DNA of 14,382 nucleotides from assembly GCA_022837185.1 (NCBI GenBank), contig JALHJD010000042.1, forward strand, positions 1 through 14,382, read 5' to 3'. The notes beneath the pieces were generated by a model. The model made no database searches and was not told the origin of the DNA. It was given only the letters and a program-made list of their open reading frames with translations. The DNA comes from Desulfobacteraceae bacterium. Its GTDB lineage: Bacteria; Desulfobacterota; Desulfobulbia; Desulfobulbales; Desulfobulbaceae. Made by a program: the position numbers and the translations under genes. Positions 1 through 6,137 of the stretch are shown in pieces (the stretch's first letter is position 1; the number at the start of each line of letters is the position of its first letter).

Positions 1-82
1 TCGCTGTTCTACTCTTTTTAAACAACCAATCGGATTTTCTTCTCTCGAATAAATCAAACAATCGGCCCGCTCGTCTACTGTT

Positions 83-98
83 CAGTTTTCAAAGATCA
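83..98 (-). promoter_or_regulatory. boxA-like antitermination site
   Basis: The minus strand reads TGATCTTTGAAAACTG. This closely matches the boxA form found in rRNA leaders (TGTTCTTTGAAAACT in Bacillus, TGCTCTTTAACAA in E. coli). In those systems the RNA binds NusB-NusE and lets polymerase read through the structured rRNA operon. It lies about 40 nt downstream of the predicted start of the proximal promoter. Confidence 0.6.
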
Positions 99-101
99 AC
101 G

Positions 102-121
102 GCTCAAATAAAAAAATGAGC
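102..121 (-). promoter_or_regulatory. Hairpin upstream of boxA (boxB-like)
   Basis: GCTCA at 102-106 pairs with TGAGC at 117-121 around a 10-nt A/T loop. On the minus strand it comes 3 nt before the boxA-like site, the same order as boxB then boxA in E. coli rRNA leaders. The stem is only 5 bp, so the role is inferred from position. Confidence 0.4.
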
Positions 122-144
122 ATCCGGCATTTCCGGAACTTATT

Positions 145-173
145 TTATTACTTTAAAATTCTGATTGTGTCAA
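145..173 (-). promoter_or_regulatory. Proximal rRNA-type promoter (P2)
   Basis: On the minus strand a perfect TTGACA (-35, 173 down to 168) is followed after 17 bp by TAATAA (-10, 150 down to 145). Just upstream of the -35 is a small dyad, TCTGA at 174-178 and TCAGA at 183-187, with an A/T-rich centre that could act as an UP-like element. The -10 is weak, so the exact start is uncertain. Confidence 0.5.
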
Positions 174-192
174 TCTGATTTTTCAGAAGCCG

Positions 193-212
193 AAACACCC
201 GGTGAGGTGTTT
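193..212. other. 7-bp stem-loop between the two tandem promoters
   Basis: AAACACC (193-199) pairs perfectly with GGTGTTT (206-212) around a 6-nt loop. It would be in RNA made from the distal promoter only. No run of T follows on either strand, so it is not an obvious terminator; it may be a processing stem or a protein site. Confidence 0.4.
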
Positions 213-232
213 GGTTAAAGCAACGGAGCGAG

Positions 233-261
233 AACCTATCGTATGTCGCTGAGGTTGTCAA
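233..261 (-). promoter_or_regulatory. Distal rRNA-type promoter (P1)
   Basis: On the minus strand a perfect TTGACA (261 down to 256) is followed after 17 bp by TAGGTT (238 down to 233). The sequence just upstream of the -35 is an A-run (AAAAAAT), like an UP element. The bases after the -10 are C/G-rich, as in growth-rate-controlled rRNA promoters. P1 and P2 lie about 88 bp apart, similar in style to tandem rrn promoters. The -10 matches the consensus at only 3 of 6 positions. Confidence 0.5.
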
Positions 262-314
262 CGATTTTTTGGGGACGGTAAACGGTCCTTCCCCTAAGTG
301 GTAAACTTACTGTT

Positions 315-320
315 TATAAT
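315..320 (+). promoter_or_regulatory. Likely -10 box for the selA cluster
   Basis: A perfect TATAAT lies about 100 bp before the selA start, with no convincing -35 at 16-18 bp spacing. Two short dyads surround it: TAAGT (295-299) with ACTTA (305-309), and TAAAC (302-306) with GTTTA (312-316). The missing -35 and the dyads would fit an activated or repressed promoter, but this is only suggestive. Confidence 0.4.
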
Positions 321-421
321 TGATATCCCTTTTTTACCGTTGCGTTCAGTTGCCAGTTTATCGTAACATTATCAACAGGTTTTCTTTATCCACATCATTC
401 ATCCTTCATTGCGGCGGATAC

Positions 422-1882
422 ATGGGAAAGGACCGGGCTGCGCAGAGCGGCGGGAAACAGGACAATCGGGAACTGCTTCGTGATATACCCAAGGTGGAGA
501 AGTGCCTGCAGGCGCTCCTGGCCATCGAGGAAATAGAAGGAGCACCCCTCATGGTGGTCAAAAACAGTGTTCGCGATGTCCTGGAGGAGCTGCGGCGGCA
601 GATTCTCGACGGGCGGGAAACGGCAGCGGAATCCCTTGAACTGGCGGCATTGATCCCGATTTTTCTCAAGCGCATCCGCCGGGAGCTGCAGCCGAAATTC
701 CGCCGGGTCATCAACTGCACGGGAGTTATCATTCATACCAACCTGGGCAGGTCGATTCTGCCTGATTCGGCGATGCACAAGCTGCTGGAGGCGGGTTCAC
801 GATATTCGAACCTGGAGTTCGACCTGGAAACGGGCAGGCGAGGGAGCCGCTACAGTCACGTTGAAAAGCTGCTGTGCACCCTCACCGGCGCTGAGGCGGG
901 GCTGGTCGTAAACAACAACGCGGCGGCGGTGCTGATAGTGCTGGAAACCCTGGCCAGGGGCGGAAAGGTGATAATATCCAGGGGACAGCTCGTTGAAATA
1001 GGCGGCTCCTTCAGAATACCGGAAGTGATGGCCCGCAGCGGCGCCGAACTCGTCGAGGTCGGCGCCACGAACCGCACTCACCTGCGGGACTATGAAGAGG
1101 CGGTGACCGAGGAGACGGCCCTGCTGCTGAAAGTTCACTGCAGCAATTTCCGGATTATCGGCTTCACCAGTGAGGTGCCGCTGGAGGAACTCGTTCGTCT
1201 GGGCGGGAAAATGGGCATACCTGTTATGGAAGATCTGGGTTCCGGCTGCTTCATTGATTTGAGCCGTTTCGGATTGGAGAAAGAGCCGACCGTCCAGGAT
1301 GCGGTGGCCAGCGGGGTGGACGTCGTCACTTTCAGCGGGGACAAACTGCTCGGCGGGCCCCAGGCCGGTATAATCCTCGGCAAGCGCGAAATAATAGAAC
1401 GAATCAAAAAAAACCCCCTGAACAGGGCCATGCGCATTGACAAATTTACCCTGGCCGGACTGGAATCCATTCTGCGGCTGTACCTGGATGAGAACACCGC
1501 TGTCGCCCGGATCCCCACCCTGGCCATGATCGCCGCTCCGCCGGCGGAGGTGAAGCGCAGGGCCGTGAAGCTGGCCCGGATGATACGGCGGGACTGTGCG
1601 CATGCCTGCGCCGTCGATGTGCGGGAAATGGTCTCCAGGGTTGGAGGAGGGGCCATGCCGGAGCAGAATCTGCCAAGCTGGGGCGTCGCCCTGCACCCCG
1701 CGTCCGTGACGGTGAGCGTCCTCGAAGGGGAGCTCAGGCACCTTGAAGTGCCGGTTATCGGCCGTATTGAAGAAGACCGCCTCCTGCTGGACATGCGCAC
1801 CGTGGCCGATAACGAAGTAGCGATCGTCGCAGGCTCCCTGCAGCAGGTTTTTGCAGGGGAGGCGAATCGCCTGTCGATATGA
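422..1882 (+). CDS. selA: L-seryl-tRNA(Sec) selenium transferase SelA
   Basis: This PLP enzyme converts seryl-tRNA(Sec) to selenocysteinyl-tRNA(Sec) using selenophosphate, in the cytoplasm. The 486-aa product is close to the usual 460-480 aa. It starts with the family's N-terminal helical segment (LLRDIPKVEKCLQALL, residues 18-33), then NCTGVIIHTNLGRS (98-111), RGQLVEIGGSFR (187-198), DLGSG (271-275), and the PLP-lysine motif FSGDKLLGGPQAG (304-316) with the expected lysine at 308. The ATG at 422 was chosen because homology begins shortly after it. The frame stays open upstream to a TTG at 320, but those 34 residues look non-conserved, and there is no good ribosome site at either start. The gene overlaps the next one by 4 bp (ATGA). 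selB, the common partner, is not in the window, nor is a tRNA(Sec) gene. Confidence 0.95.
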   Translation: MGKDRAAQSGGKQDNRELLRDIPKVEKCLQALLAIEEIEGAPLMVVKNSVRDVLEELRRQILDGRETAAESLELAALIPIFLKRIRRELQPKFRRVINCTGVIIHTNLGRSILPDSAMHKLLEAGSRYSNLEFDLETGRRGSRYSHVEKLLCTLTGAEAGLVVNNNAAAVLIVLETLARGGKVIISRGQLVEIGGSFRIPEVMARSGAELVEVGATNRTHLRDYEEAVTEETALLLKVHCSNFRIIGFTSEVPLEELVRLGGKMGIPVMEDLGSGCFIDLSRFGLEKEPTVQDAVASGVDVVTFSGDKLLGGPQAGIILGKREIIERIKKNPLNRAMRIDKFTLAGLESILRLYLDENTAVARIPTLAMIAAPPAEVKRRAVKLARMIRRDCAHACAVDVREMVSRVGGGAMPEQNLPSWGVALHPASVTVSVLEGELRHLEVPVIGRIEEDRLLLDMRTVADNEVAIVAGSLQQVFAGEANRLSI

Positions 1883-4023
1883 TTTCCTCGGCGTATTCTC
1901 CGCCGGGCCGGCTCCGGCTCCAGGATTTTGATCTGCTGCAGCGCCATTTCCGCAGGGAAATAAAGCACCTTCTCCCGGTCCCCGCTTCCCCCGCTTTCTG
2001 GTGTCGGAAATGGGAAGGCAGGATACCGGATGACCTCGGACATTTTGGTGAAGATGACCGGATCCGGCTGGATGCCCTGACCTCGGCAGAGCAACCCGGA
2101 CGGATAAACGGAGAGGTGCTGATTCCTCTGCCCCTGGAGGACGGAGAACAGGTGGCCGTTCTTCTGCGCGATATTGATCCGGCTCTGTCGGAGAAGATGG
2201 CTGATGAATGGCTGCGGGAGCTGCGGGGGAACATTCTCGGCAGCCTTGAGCGGGTCAGGAACGATTTCATCCACCCGGAAACAGGCATGTACAGCAGCCG
2301 GCTGCTGCGGGAATGCATCGCGAGGGTTCCGACCGGCCCCCGGGCCCTTTTTTTCATCGGCGCCATGCACAGGCGGGTCCCGGCAACAACCGGTCTGCTG
2401 AATATTGCCCAGACGGCACGCCTTCTCGAGGCCTCGACCCCCGGCCCGGTTTTTTATCTGGGCGGGAACATCTACGGCATACTGCAGGAGGCGACGACAC
2501 GCTCCCAGGCCCTTGTTTTTGCCCGGAAACTGCTTGGCCGCTTGAAGCGCCAGGGGTTTCAGCGGGTCAACATAGGGATTGCCGTCCACGACGACAAAAG
2601 GATGCCCGCCGGAAGGACATCCCTGTACGATGCATGCTGGCGTGCCCTTGAAACGGCGGAAAGCAGAGGACCTTTCAGCCTTTGTGAAACCTCCGTTCTT
2701 GGTGAGCGGGAAATGCATCCGCTGGCCAAGCCGCCGCCTGACAGAGCCCGCCTGATGCAGCGGGCCTGGGCCGGTGTGGAGAAGTTCGGATTACTGCTGT
2801 ATCGGCTGGAAGGGGAGCCGCCCGAGCAAGAGTTATCCCTGCATGACGCCCTGCGGCACAGCACAGGGGAACAATTCACAGTTGTGCCGCTGTCACGGTC
2901 TGAGACATTTGTCGTTCTGCCGGGGATGTCAGCTGCCCGGGCCGAAGCGTACGGGAAGGAATTGAAGCGGCGGCTGGTTGACCGCTTCGGCGACGCCCAG
3001 GTTGCACTCGGGATAGCCTGCTGGCCCTGTCTCGACATGCCGAAAATCGAGACAGCGATAAACTGCCGGCGGGCATTAATGCATGGAAGTTTCTTCGGCC
3101 GAGGAAGTGCAACGGTTTTCGATCACATCAGCCTCAACGTCAGCGGGGATCATTGTTTCGATGAAGGTGATTTCCGGCAGGCCGTGCGGGATTATCAGAC
3201 AGGGTTACGCATGGCGCCCGAAGATATCAATCTGATGAACAGTCTTGGGGTCGCCCTGGCCGAATTGAACAGGCACCGACAGGCGATCCAGCTCTTTGAC
3301 AGTGTCCTGGAACGGGAATCCGGGAATTTCATGGCCCTGGTCAACAAAGGGTTTGCCCTGCGGATGCTTGGCTACAAGGATGAAGCGATTGCATGCTTTG
3401 AGCGGGTCAGCAGGCGCAAAAAATTTCCTGCCTCGCCTGTATTTTCGGATATTTCACTGCAGCTCGCTCACCTATACTGTCTGGATGGCAGGTACAGAAA
3501 GGCCCTGCTTCTGCTGGAGAAGCTTGAGCGGGTCAACGCCGATAAGCAGGGCTTTCATCTGTATCGCCTGCTGGGTGAAGCCTATGCCGAGACAGGGCAG
3601 GACGCCAAGGGCATGGCTGCCCTGCAAAGGGCCGTTCGGCTCAATCCGCAAGACGCCCGGTCGTTAAGCACTCTGGGAGAGTTGTATGCGAGAGCAGGCC
3701 AGGGCAACGACATCGCCCTGTCGTTGTGCGCCAAGGCATTGGCCATAGATGATAAACCATGGAAATACTGGTACCGTCTTGCCCTGGTCAGGGCGGATGC
3801 CGGTGATCTTGCCGGGAGCGCCGGGGCCATCAGGGAGTCATTGCGCCGCAATGGCAGGGACGTGGCAAACCTGCTGCTGGCCGGCCGTATATACCTTGAG
3901 CAGGGTGCGTCCGGCAAGGCCAGGGCCATGTATAATCGGGTGCTCAAGCTGGTCCCTGAGCACCATGAGGCCATACGGGCCCTGCGGGAACTGTCCGGGG
4001 GAATCAAAAAGAAAACGGGGTAA
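1879..4023 (+). CDS. Protein with two degenerate GGDEF-like domains and C-terminal TPR repeats
   Basis: A 714-aa protein with no predicted signal peptide or membrane helix. Residues about 131-270 resemble a diguanylate cyclase fold: PETGMYSSRLL (133-143) stands where D-LTG-YNRR is usual, YLGGNIYG (193-200) sits at the GGDEF signature, and NIGIAVHD (231-238) and ALETAESRGP (256-265) match the end of the domain. The catalytic acidic residues are missing, so it is probably inactive. Residues about 295-420 look like a second, more decayed copy (ALGIACWP, then RALMHGSFFGRG and VFDHI). From about 420 to 705 there are roughly six to seven TPR units (such as NLMNSLGVALAELNRHRQAI), which bind proteins. 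It starts inside the selA stop codon, with GGGGAGG 16 nt upstream, so translation is probably coupled to selA. The function is unknown. A scaffold or nucleotide-sensing role is inference. Confidence 0.85.
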   Translation: MISSAYSPPGRLRLQDFDLLQRHFRREIKHLLPVPASPAFWCRKWEGRIPDDLGHFGEDDRIRLDALTSAEQPGRINGEVLIPLPLEDGEQVAVLLRDIDPALSEKMADEWLRELRGNILGSLERVRNDFIHPETGMYSSRLLRECIARVPTGPRALFFIGAMHRRVPATTGLLNIAQTARLLEASTPGPVFYLGGNIYGILQEATTRSQALVFARKLLGRLKRQGFQRVNIGIAVHDDKRMPAGRTSLYDACWRALETAESRGPFSLCETSVLGEREMHPLAKPPPDRARLMQRAWAGVEKFGLLLYRLEGEPPEQELSLHDALRHSTGEQFTVVPLSRSETFVVLPGMSAARAEAYGKELKRRLVDRFGDAQVALGIACWPCLDMPKIETAINCRRALMHGSFFGRGSATVFDHISLNVSGDHCFDEGDFRQAVRDYQTGLRMAPEDINLMNSLGVALAELNRHRQAIQLFDSVLERESGNFMALVNKGFALRMLGYKDEAIACFERVSRRKKFPASPVFSDISLQLAHLYCLDGRYRKALLLLEKLERVNADKQGFHLYRLLGEAYAETGQDAKGMAALQRAVRLNPQDARSLSTLGELYARAGQGNDIALSLCAKALAIDDKPWKYWYRLALVRADAGDLAGSAGAIRESLRRNGRDVANLLLAGRIYLEQGASGKARAMYNRVLKLVPEHHEAIRALRELSGGIKKKTG

Positions 4024-4026
4024 ATC

Positions 4027-4740
4027 ATGCAAAACAGACGAGCCACGAACAGGCGTGACCTTGAGAATGACAAAAGGAGCACGGATCTCCAGCACCAGTA
4101 CTGGCTGGATTACTTCAATGCCGGAGACTCCTGGCGCCTTTTCAGGATCATGGCGGAATTTGTCGAAGGATTTGACACGCTTTCCGGTGTGCATGGGCCG
4201 GCGGTTTCCTTTTTCGGGTCCGCCCGCATCCATCCTGATGATCCGTACTACCGCATCACCGTCCAAATAGCCGCTGAATTGTCCCAGCTGGGCTATTCCA
4301 TCGTCACCGGCGGGGGACCCGGCATCATGGAGGCGGCCAACAAGGGAGCTGCCGAAAGCGGCGGCAATTCCATCGGGCTCAATATCAACCTGCCGTTTGA
4401 GCAGGAACCAAACCCTTTTGCGAATATTCCCTTGAGCTTCAAGTATTTTTTCGTCCGCAAGGTGATGTTCGTCAAGTATGCCATGGCCTTCATCTGCATG
4501 CCCGGCGGCTTTGGGACCCTGGATGAAGTTTTCGAGGCGATCACGCTCATTCAGACCCGGCGGATCAAACCGTTTCCCATTGTCCTGGTCGGCAGCGATT
4601 TCTGGAACGGATTGATAGACTGGATCAAGGAGAGGCTCCTCGCCGCCGGCAATATCAGTAAAAACGACCTGTTGATATTTCAAGTCATCGATGACCCGAA
4701 GGAAGTCGTAGCCTTCATTCAACGCACCGTTGTCGTATAG
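4027..4740 (+). CDS. LOG-family protein (putative nucleoside 5'-monophosphate phosphoribohydrolase)
   Basis: This 237-aa Rossmann-fold protein belongs to the family once called lysine decarboxylase-like (TIGR00730 type). Known members split nucleoside monophosphates, including cytokinin ribotides, into a base and ribose 5-phosphate. The diagnostic motifs are both present: GGGPGIMEAANKGA (95-108) and PGGFGTLDEVFE (159-170), which supply the phosphate-binding loop and the catalytic glutamate region. FFGSAR (62-67) starts the fold. The N-terminal ~55 residues are longer than in short LOG proteins, as in the larger bacterial PpnN-like or YvdD-like groups. It begins 3 bp after the TPR gene, so it is almost certainly co-transcribed with selA. 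The substrate cannot be told from sequence. Confidence 0.88.
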   Translation: MQNRRATNRRDLENDKRSTDLQHQYWLDYFNAGDSWRLFRIMAEFVEGFDTLSGVHGPAVSFFGSARIHPDDPYYRITVQIAAELSQLGYSIVTGGGPGIMEAANKGAAESGGNSIGLNINLPFEQEPNPFANIPLSFKYFFVRKVMFVKYAMAFICMPGGFGTLDEVFEAITLIQTRRIKPFPIVLVGSDFWNGLIDWIKERLLAAGNISKNDLLIFQVIDDPKEVVAFIQRTVVV

Positions 4741-4750
4741 CGGCAGTTGG

Positions 4751-4771
4751 CCCCTGAAGATCTGTTCGGGG
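4751..4771 (+). terminator. Weak hairpin after the selA cluster
   Basis: CCCC (4751-4754) and GAA (4756-4758) pair with TTC (4765-4767) and GGGG (4768-4771), with one bulged T. It lies 11 bp after the stop codon of the LOG gene. No T-run follows, so it is not a classic intrinsic terminator; it could stabilise the mRNA 3' end. Confidence 0.3.
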
Positions 4772-4796
4772 AAGAATGGAATTTATCGGGCATTAT

Positions 4797-4825
4797 TTGA
4801 ATAAGCGGTTTGTATCCTGTATATT
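4797..4825 (+). promoter_or_regulatory. Sigma-70-type promoter for pilT
   Basis: TTGAAT (4797-4802) and TATATT (4820-4825) are separated by exactly 17 bp, giving 4/6 and 5/6 matches to consensus. The predicted start is near 4832, about 70 nt before the pilT ATG, and would leave the 20-bp palindrome at 4849-4868 in the leader. Confidence 0.55.
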
Positions 4826-4848
4826 TGGGTAGAGTCTGTTCCGGGTGA

Positions 4849-4868
4849 AAATCCGAAATTTCGGATTT
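4849..4868. promoter_or_regulatory. Perfect 20-bp palindrome in the pilT leader (possible operator)
   Basis: AAATCCGAAATTTCGGATTT is identical to its own reverse complement. It lies about 24 bp downstream of the pilT -10 box and 34 bp before the start codon. With no spacer it is a poor RNA hairpin and a good binding site for a symmetric dimeric DNA-binding protein acting as a roadblock. The regulator is unknown. Confidence 0.6.
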
Positions 4869-4902
4869 GTGGGCCTAACACGTATCATAAAGGGGTTGCT
4901 CG

Positions 4903-5985
4903 ATGGCGCGAATTGACGCATTTTTTAAACTGATGAATGACGAAGGCGCATCCGACCTGCACATGGTGGCGGGCCAGCAGCCGATTCTCCGAATCCGGGG
5001 CGAAATGGAACGGGTCAAGTTCAAGGTCCTGAACAATGAAGAACTCAAGGCCATGCTGTATGAAATCTGCCCGGAAGACAAGATTAAAATTTTTGAAGAA
5101 ACGGGCGACATGGATTTCGGTTATGAAATTCCCGGACTGGCCCGGTACCGCTGCAATTTCTTCCAGCAGAAATACGGCATCGGCGCAGTATTTCGTGAAA
5201 TTCCCAGCGAGATCGTCACCTGCGAGCAGCTGGGCCTGCCGAAAGTCATCAGCAAGCTGGCCACCCTGCCCAAGGGCCTGGTGCTGGTCACCGGTCCCAC
5301 CGGTTCGGGCAAGTCGACCACCCTTGCCGCCATTGTCGATGAATGCAACAAGATTCGCAAGCATCACATCCTGACCATTGAGGATCCGATCGAATTTGTC
5401 CATAAGAGCCAGCAGTGCATAATCAACCATCGCGAGGTGGGAACCCATACCAGGACATTCCATGCCGCATTGCGCGGCGCCCTGCGTGAAGATCCCGATA
5501 TCATCCTGGTCGGCGAAATGCGCGACCTGGAAACCATCTCGCTGGCCATGGAGGCATCCATGACCGGTCATCTGGTATTCGGCACCCTGCATACCCTCAA
5601 CGCCATGAAAACCGTTGATCGTATTATCGAGATTTTCCCTGCCACCCAGCAGGGCCAGGTCCGTTCGACCCTGGCCGACGCGCTGCGGGCCGTGATTTCG
5701 CAGACACTGCTGAAAAGGATTGATACCAAGGGCCGGGTTGCCGCTCTCGAGATCCTGATCTGTACCCCGGCGGTGCGGAATCTTATCCGGGAGGGAAAAA
5801 CCTATCAGATTCCCTCGGTCATGCAGACCGGCAAGAAATACGGCATGCAGAGCCTTGACGATCATTTGATGGAACTGCTGCAGAAAAAGAGGATCAGTGC
5901 CGAGGACGCCTATATCAACTGCATGGAAAAGCAGAAATTCATCAAGTTCCTCAGGAAGCAGCCCGCCGATTTCACGGAAGTGTGA
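4903..5985 (+). CDS. pilT: Type IV pilus retraction ATPase PilT
   Basis: This 360-aa cytoplasmic hexameric ATPase depolymerises type IV pili, driving twitching and helping DNA uptake. It has the family order: N-terminal ASDLH-V-G-P motif (ASDLHMVAGQQPILRI, 16-31), Walker A GPTGSGKST (131-139), Asp box EDPIEF (160-165), Walker B ILVGEMRD (201-208), and His box TGHLVFGTLHT (221-231). AVRNLIREGK (290-299) corresponds to the AIRNLIRE motif of PilT, needed for retraction, which separates it from the assembly ATPase PilB. The start has a clear ribosome site (AAAGGGG, 7 nt upstream). It stands alone with its own promoter, and the repeat element at 5994 begins 8 bp after its stop. A PilU-type paralogue is a less likely reading. 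Confidence 0.95.
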   Translation: MARIDAFFKLMNDEGASDLHMVAGQQPILRIRGEMERVKFKVLNNEELKAMLYEICPEDKIKIFEETGDMDFGYEIPGLARYRCNFFQQKYGIGAVFREIPSEIVTCEQLGLPKVISKLATLPKGLVLVTGPTGSGKSTTLAAIVDECNKIRKHHILTIEDPIEFVHKSQQCIINHREVGTHTRTFHAALRGALREDPDIILVGEMRDLETISLAMEASMTGHLVFGTLHTLNAMKTVDRIIEIFPATQQGQVRSTLADALRAVISQTLLKRIDTKGRVAALEILICTPAVRNLIREGKTYQIPSVMQTGKKYGMQSLDDHLMELLQKKRISAEDAYINCMEKQKFIKFLRKQPADFTEV

Positions 5986-5993
5986 TCAATTTT

Positions 5994-6129
5994 CCCGGCT
6001 CCGCCGGGAGTCATCAGTTGGCAGTCGACAGTCATCAGTCTGGAGTCTGCCGGCAAAGCCGGGAAACTTCAGACTGCAAACTGCAAACTGCCGACTGTCA
6101 ACTCAAAGCCTAGCTGTGCCGGGCGCAGC
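5994..6129. repeat. Composite heptamer/hairpin element A
   Basis: The element fills the gap between the convergent pilT and comEC genes. In order: hairpin CCCGGC-TCC-GCCGGG (5994-6008); plus-oriented array of 7-bp units with AGT starts (6009-6049; AGTCATC twice, AGTTGGC, AGTCGAC, AGTCTGG); hairpin CCGGC-AAA-GCCGG (6050-6062); a matching array in inverted orientation (6064-6104; as minus-strand units AGTCGGC, AGTTTGC twice, AGTCTGA); and hairpin GCTGTGC-CGG-GCGCAGC (6113-6129, one G-U pair). The two arrays could pair over about 40 bp into a large imperfect cruciform with the middle hairpin at its tip. No T-run follows any stem. Elements B and C share this design. Confidence 0.8.
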
Positions 6130-6137
6130 CGGGTATT

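Larger units (their letters stand above)
1..138 (-). other. Predicted 5' leader of an rRNA operon (16S gene lies beyond the left edge)
   Basis: Read on the minus strand, this AT-rich stretch follows two tandem promoters and contains an A/T-loop hairpin followed by a boxA-like sequence. That is the order (boxB-like stem, then boxA) known from rRNA leaders, where the Nus complex assembles to block premature termination. No part of 16S rRNA is inside the window, so the assignment is an inference from the control elements. The motif CCGATTG occurs twice further downstream in the leader. A leader of another stable RNA, or the spacer before a 23S gene, is possible, but the strong promoters favour the start of the operon. 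Confidence 0.5.

Noticed and set aside
320..421. selA starting at the TTG at 320
   Set aside because: It coincides with the last base of the TATAAT box, has no ribosome site, and adds 34 residues before the family homology begins.
797..1741. 314-codon minus-strand frame inside selA
   Set aside because: Shadow of selA in GC-rich sequence; no motif or ribosome site.
1135..2718. 527-codon open frame on the minus strand across selA and the TPR gene
   Set aside because: It lies antisense to two genes with clear family motifs, its translation is rich in R, P, S and G with no recognisable domain, and long antisense frames are expected in GC-rich coding DNA.
4885..5865. 326-codon minus-strand frame opposite pilT
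   Set aside because: PilT motifs are unambiguous on the plus strand; the antisense product shows no domain.
5994..6008. Intrinsic terminator after pilT from the CCCGGC-TCC-GCCGGG hairpin
   Set aside because: No T-run follows on either strand, and similar hairpins recur in gaps where no terminator is expected.
5994..6129. Reading the heptamer arrays as a CRISPR array
   Set aside because: The repeats are 7 bp, contiguous and degenerate, with no spacers of 25-40 bp and no cas genes.
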